Assembly (NCBI GenBank): GCA_946481605.1 | Contig: CAMLPA010000104.1 | Span: forward strand, 1 to 9,468 | Direction: 5' to 3' | Length of the DNA stretch: 9,468 nt | DNA from: an uncultured Flavihumibacter sp. | Lineage (GTDB): Bacteria; Bacteroidota; Bacteroidia; Chitinophagales; Chitinophagaceae | In this document: in pieces, positions 7,538-9,468 of the stretch | Position numbering within the stretch: the stretch's first letter is position 1 | How the letters are laid out: every line of letters begins with the position of its first letter | The notes under the pieces: model-generated | The model's input: only the letters and a program-made list of their open reading frames with translations | The model's database searches: none | What the model was told of the DNA's origin: nothing | Position numbers and translations under genes: made by a program

Positions 7538-8143
7538 TTAAGCCGAAAAAACCTGTGTCACACAGAGGGCACCAATATAACTCAGCAAAAGGGCATTCAG
7601 TTCTTCCGTATAAACTTTCCGGAGTTCCTGGATGGAGCGGGCTACCAGTTTATAGGTTGCCTTGGTGCTGATGCCCATGATGGAAGCGATTTCCTCATAA
7701 GAGAGGTTCTCGTAGAATTTGAAGAAGATGGCTTCTTTCTGCCGCGGTGTAAGGCGCGCGATGGCTTTTTCGAGGCGAAGCCGTTCCTGGTACATTTTTT
7801 CCGCATTAATCATGATCTGGTCGGCGGAAATATCAAGTTCGAAAGGAAGCGCGGAGAAATCAGGAAGTTTGTTCTTCTTCAGTTGTTTGAGCAGGTGGTG
7901 CCGGAATGAAACGAAAAGATAACTGTGCAGGGTCCGGATGTGTTCCAATTGGCTGCGTTGGATCCAGAACTGTGTAAATATCTCCTGAATACTGTCTTCT
8001 ATAATAGTGGGATCGGAAGTGAACCGGGTACCATAGTTGAAAAGTCCGGGGTAGAAACGGCGGTAGATCACCGCATAAGCGGAAGCATCTCCTTCGCGGA
8101 ACGCATTCCAATCGGCTTCCGTAATTTCGTACCCTTGGTTCAT
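7538..8143 (-). CDS. RNA polymerase ECF-type sigma factor (sigma-70 family, SusC/FecR-linked)
   Basis: A 201-residue extracytoplasmic-function sigma factor expected to drive transcription of this uptake cassette. Region 2 lies at about 22-88 (YAVIYRRFYPGLFNYGTRF, then the core-binding IIEDSIQEIFTQFW at 47-60). Region 4 lies at about 124-176 and contains LTPRQKEAIFFKFYENLSYE (131-150) and the helix-turn-helix EEIASIMGISTKATYKLVARS (150-170). Region 3 is absent, as in all ECF factors. Beyond region 4 is a tail of about 25 residues with a hydrophobic stretch (LLLSYIGALCVTQVF, 185-199), longer than strictly needed for function. The ATG at 8143 gives a normal N-terminus. It is the first gene of the minus-strand cluster, followed by its cognate anti-sigma gene, and is divergent from the iron permease-like gene across 92 bases. 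Confidence 0.95.
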   Translation of the reverse strand: MNQGYEITEADWNAFREGDASAYAVIYRRFYPGLFNYGTRFTSDPTIIEDSIQEIFTQFWIQRSQLEHIRTLHSYLFVSFRHHLLKQLKKNKLPDFSALPFELDISADQIMINAEKMYQERLRLEKAIARLTPRQKEAIFFKFYENLSYEEIASIMGISTKATYKLVARSIQELRKVYTEELNALLLSYIGALCVTQVFSA

Positions 8144-8159
8144 AATTGCGATTTGCCGC

Positions 8160-8167
8160 CAAAAATA
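8160..8167 (-). promoter_or_regulatory. Candidate Bacteroidota -7 element for the sigma-factor gene
   Basis: Read on the minus strand this is TATTTTTG, an exact match to the Bacteroidota housekeeping -7 consensus TAnnTTTG. It lies 16 bases upstream of the sigma-factor ATG, which would give a very short leader of roughly ten bases. No convincing -33 TTTG is seen at the usual distance upstream; the nearest sequence is an AT-rich run around 8190-8235. Because an eight-base degenerate motif can occur by chance, the call is tentative. Confidence 0.35.
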
Positions 8168-8235
8168 CAGGAGCCATACAGGGCGGCCACGTTAAGTTTT
8201 GGTAAACTAAAGTAAATTAAAGAAAATAAAACAGC

Positions 8236-8697
8236 ATGAAAGCAAAAAGAAAAGGGCAGCGAAAGTTGTTTGATAAAGTGGCGGCGAAGGTTACAAAGGC
8301 GGCAGGAAGTCCGGCGGCATCCGTGAGTGCGATCCTTATCGTTGTGGTCTGGGCATTGTGCGGACCTGTATTCGATTATTCGGAAACCTGGCAACTCGTA
8401 ATCAACACGGGTACCACCATCATTACGTTCCTGATGGTTTTCGTGATCCAGCAATCGCAGAATAAAGATACCGCGGCCCTGCACATGAAACTGAACGAAC
8501 TGATCGCAAGCAGCCCCCAGGCCAGCAACCGACTGGTTGATCTGGAAGAACTTACGGAAGCGGAAATTGAAGCAGTCCGGAAGTACTACAGAAAGATCGC
8601 CATGCTTGCGGAAAAGGAAGCTGATATACACCAATCCCATTCCCTGGATGAGGCGTGTGATAACCATTTGAGGAAAGTAAAAAGTTCCCGGAAATAA
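8236..8697 (+). CDS. Low-affinity iron permease family small membrane protein
   Basis: A 153-residue protein matching the bacterial low-affinity iron permease family (Pfam Iron_permease, PF04120), which resembles part of fungal Fet4. After a basic N-terminus (MKAKRKGQRK) and an amphipathic helix come two transmembrane helices, about 29-45 (SVSAILIVVVWALCGPVF) and 53-71. The family's most conserved stretch is present: FDYSETWQLVINTGTTIITF (46-65), continuing LMVFVIQQSQNKDTAALHMK (66-85) and KLNELI. The cytoplasmic tail has NRLVDLEELTEAEIEAVRKYY (98-118), also typical. Two helices are too few for a classic monomeric transporter, so it may oligomerise or act as an accessory protein; iron transport in bacteria is assigned by homology only. 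It is transcribed divergently from the sigma gene and shows no obvious functional link to the uptake cassette. No terminator is visible immediately after it. Confidence 0.9.
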   Translation: MKAKRKGQRKLFDKVAAKVTKAAGSPAASVSAILIVVVWALCGPVFDYSETWQLVINTGTTIITFLMVFVIQQSQNKDTAALHMKLNELIASSPQASNRLVDLEELTEAEIEAVRKYYRKIAMLAEKEADIHQSHSLDEACDNHLRKVKSSRK

Positions 8698-8744
8698 ATG
8701 TGGAAAAATTGATCCGTTTCTGTGGATGAATGCGGCTTATTCCG

Positions 8745-8752
8745 TAAATTCA
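8745..8752 (+). promoter_or_regulatory. Candidate -7 promoter element for the small orphan gene
   Basis: The sequence taaattca matches six of the positions of TAnnTTTG loosely (TAAATT followed by CA instead of TG). A weak -33-like tttctg lies at 8717-8722, 22 bases upstream, which is acceptable Bacteroidota spacing. It would start transcription around 8759 and give a leader of about 45 bases before the ATG at 8805. The two part-matches in the correct geometry are suggestive only. Confidence 0.28.
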
Positions 8753-8804
8753 CACATCTAACGATGCTGGCATATTTTTTTTAACCAGATTAAAAAAGAA
8801 TCCT

Positions 8805-9014
8805 ATGCAGCATCCATTGTTACAGCAAAAAACGTCTTCATCCATTCTTACTGTTGAAAACCCGAGGGATTATGTGCCCATGCACGCAATCATTACTTCG
8901 GAAGAAAAATCATCCAAAAAGATGATGACAAACAGCAAAGAAGGAAAAGATGCCCAATCCGGGATGATTTGGGATGCGCCCATTTTTACCGGTCGCGATG
9001 GAGAGATTTGGTAA
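8805..9014 (+). CDS. Hypothetical small protein (69 residues)
   Basis: I do not recognise this protein. It is short, polar and apparently soluble, with no signal peptide, membrane segment or cysteine. The N-terminal third is Gln/Ser-rich (LLQQKTSSS), the middle is charged and Lys/Ser-rich (SEEKSSKKMMTNSKEGKD, 32-49), and the C-terminus is aromatic (GMIWDAPIFTGRDGEIW, 53-69) with two Ile-Trp pairs. An A-rich stretch (ttaaaaaagaat) just before the ATG fits weak Bacteroidota-type initiation. The main evidence for a real gene is context: a spacer with a possible promoter upstream, and a strong intrinsic terminator starting 28 bases after the stop. Later in-frame Met codons (26, 40, 41, 54) leave the start uncertain. 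A role cannot be inferred. Confidence 0.55.
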   Translation: MQHPLLQQKTSSSILTVENPRDYVPMHAIITSEEKSSKKMMTNSKEGKDAQSGMIWDAPIFTGRDGEIW

Positions 9015-9042
9015 TTAAAGTGCCACCTCTTTTCCGGGCGGG

Positions 9043-9080
9043 AGCCGGAAGCAGTGAAAATTGCTTCCGGCTTTTTTTAT
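9043..9080 (+). terminator. Rho-independent terminator after the small orphan gene
   Basis: The arms agccggaagca (9043-9053) and tgcttccggct (9062-9072) form a perfect 11-bp stem with an 8-base loop, followed on the plus strand by a run of seven T (9072-9078) and more T after one A. Stem, loop and U-tract are all as expected. It closes the transcript of the 8805-9014 gene, and possibly of the iron permease-like gene as well. On the minus strand the tract preceding the stem is poor (ttttca), so it acts mainly on plus-strand transcripts. Confidence 0.88.
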
Positions 9081-9105
9081 TTCTCGCAAAGGCGCAAAGG
9101 CGCAA
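9081..9105. repeat. REP-like repeat, left arm (8-base tandem cgcaaagg)
   Basis: Directly after the terminator is ttctcg followed by cgcaaagg at 9085-9092, cgcaaagg at 9093-9100 and a partial cgcaa at 9101-9105, about 2.6 units of period 8. GCAAAGGCGCAAAGG-type runs are common intergenic repeats in Bacteroidota and other bacteria. It is inverted relative to 9222-9244. The 116 bases between the two arms (9106-9221) contain no ORF of note and only an imperfect 16-base palindrome, ccaacatgcaagttgg. Confidence 0.6.
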
Positions 9106-9221
9106 TGTTGACGATGATTTAATTTATTGCACTGGGAAGTGCCAACATGCAAGTTGGATACATTCATTGAAACCAATCAGATAACGAGGCAAATTCGCCG
9201 GAACATTACTTACTTTGGATG

Positions 9222-9260
9222 CTTAGCGCCGTAGCGCCTGCGAGCAACGAAGCAGTCGAG
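9222..9260. repeat. REP-like repeat, right arm plus a second REP-type motif
   Basis: The segment cttagcgccgtagcgcctgc (9222-9241), ending in gag at 9244, is an imperfect reverse complement of the left arm at 9081-9105; it shares the gcgcc ... gcgcc ... tgcgag spacing with a two-base deletion and several substitutions. Overlapping it, tgcgagcaacgaagcagtc (9239-9257) closely resembles a very widespread intergenic repeat, TGCGAGGAACGAAGCAATC, seen in many bacterial genomes (from memory). The unit sits between two converging genes, a typical REP location. No transposase is present. Confidence 0.55.
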
Positions 9261-9265
9261 AAAAA

Positions 9266-9468
9266 CTACTCTTTCAGAAACCTCCGACTCTTAATTCCGC
9301 CTTTTTTCTGCATCACCGCAAGGTTATAAATTCCCGCGGGTAATTCCGACACATCCATTTTACAAAGTAACTCTTCACCGCATTCCTGCTCCAGCAATAC
9401 ATCGCCGTGAGAATTGTACACATAAACTCTTTCTATTATACCATACCTTTCTGAATCTACCTCCAGCA
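9266..9468 (-). CDS. C-terminal fragment of a T9SS-secreted protein (type A sorting domain)
   Basis: The stop codon (TAG) is at 9268-9266 and the gene enters from the right edge, so only the last 66 residues are visible. They form a Por secretion system C-terminal sorting domain: VYVYNSHGDVLLEQ (14-27), MDVSELPAGIYNLAVMQ (37-53) and the basic end SRRFLKE (60-66). The pattern of a YN..G turn, L-P-A-G-I-Y-x-L and a final basic-aromatic strand is diagnostic for type A T9SS cargo, which is secreted across the outer membrane and often anchored there. What the rest of the protein does cannot be known from this window. Two cysteines (29 and 35) in the domain are unusual. Its 3' end abuts the REP-like region, and it converges on the small orphan gene. 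Confidence 0.88.
   Translation of the reverse strand, partial: LEVDSERYGIIERVYVYNSHGDVLLEQECGEELLCKMDVSELPAGIYNLAVMQKKGGIKSRRFLKE

Noticed and set aside
8140..8667. 175-codon open frame on the minus strand overlapping the iron permease-like gene
   Set aside because: The plus-strand frame shows the conserved permease motif; the minus frame runs into the sigma start and has no motif.
9085..9105. Possible CRISPR or VNTR
   Set aside because: There are only about 2.6 units of 8 bases with no spacers; it fits an intergenic REP-like arm better.

Overview
The window looks like part of a Bacteroidota chromosome, most likely Chitinophagaceae or a close relative. Three things point there: a SusC/SusD pair, an ECF sigma / FecR-type anti-sigma pair with a Bacteroidota-style DUF4974 tail, and a C-terminal type IX secretion (T9SS) sorting domain. 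The family-level placement is inference from general sequence style, not from a marker gene.

Layout, right to left on the minus strand (8143 to 1): an ECF sigma factor, a FecR-like anti-sigma factor, a TonB-dependent SusC-like transducer with an N-terminal STN signalling domain, a SusD-like surface lipoprotein, a lipoprotein of the endonuclease/exonuclease/phosphatase (EEP) fold, and the first 61 residues of a Tat-exported Gfo/Idh/MocA oxidoreductase that runs off the left edge. Gaps inside the core are 68, 20 and 17 bases. The EEP gene follows SusD after 166 bases that hold a long hairpin. The oxidoreductase gene follows after 100 bases that hold a LacI/GalR-type palindrome. This is a complete trans-envelope import and signalling cassette: SusD and SusC capture and import a ligand, the STN domain signals to FecR across the periplasm, FecR releases the sigma factor, and the cassette is transcribed. 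The substrate cannot be read from the sequence. The EEP lipoprotein and the oxidoreductase are the only substrate-processing candidates visible, and no classical glycoside hydrolase lies in the window.

On the plus strand, divergent from the sigma gene, is a small two-helix membrane protein of the low-affinity iron permease family (8236-8697). It is followed by an unrecognised 69-residue protein (8805-9014) with its own good intrinsic terminator (9043-9080). Between that terminator and the next gene (9081-9265) is a non-coding stretch bounded by inverted REP-like repeats.

At the right edge on the minus strand is the C-terminal end of a large secreted or surface protein with a T9SS type A sorting domain (9266-9468).

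I found no RNA genes, CRISPR array, transposase or phage genes. The main locus is a well-known type of system. The less ordinary parts are its accessory pair (EEP lipoprotein plus Tat oxidoreductase), the two palindromic non-coding elements, and the orphan small protein.
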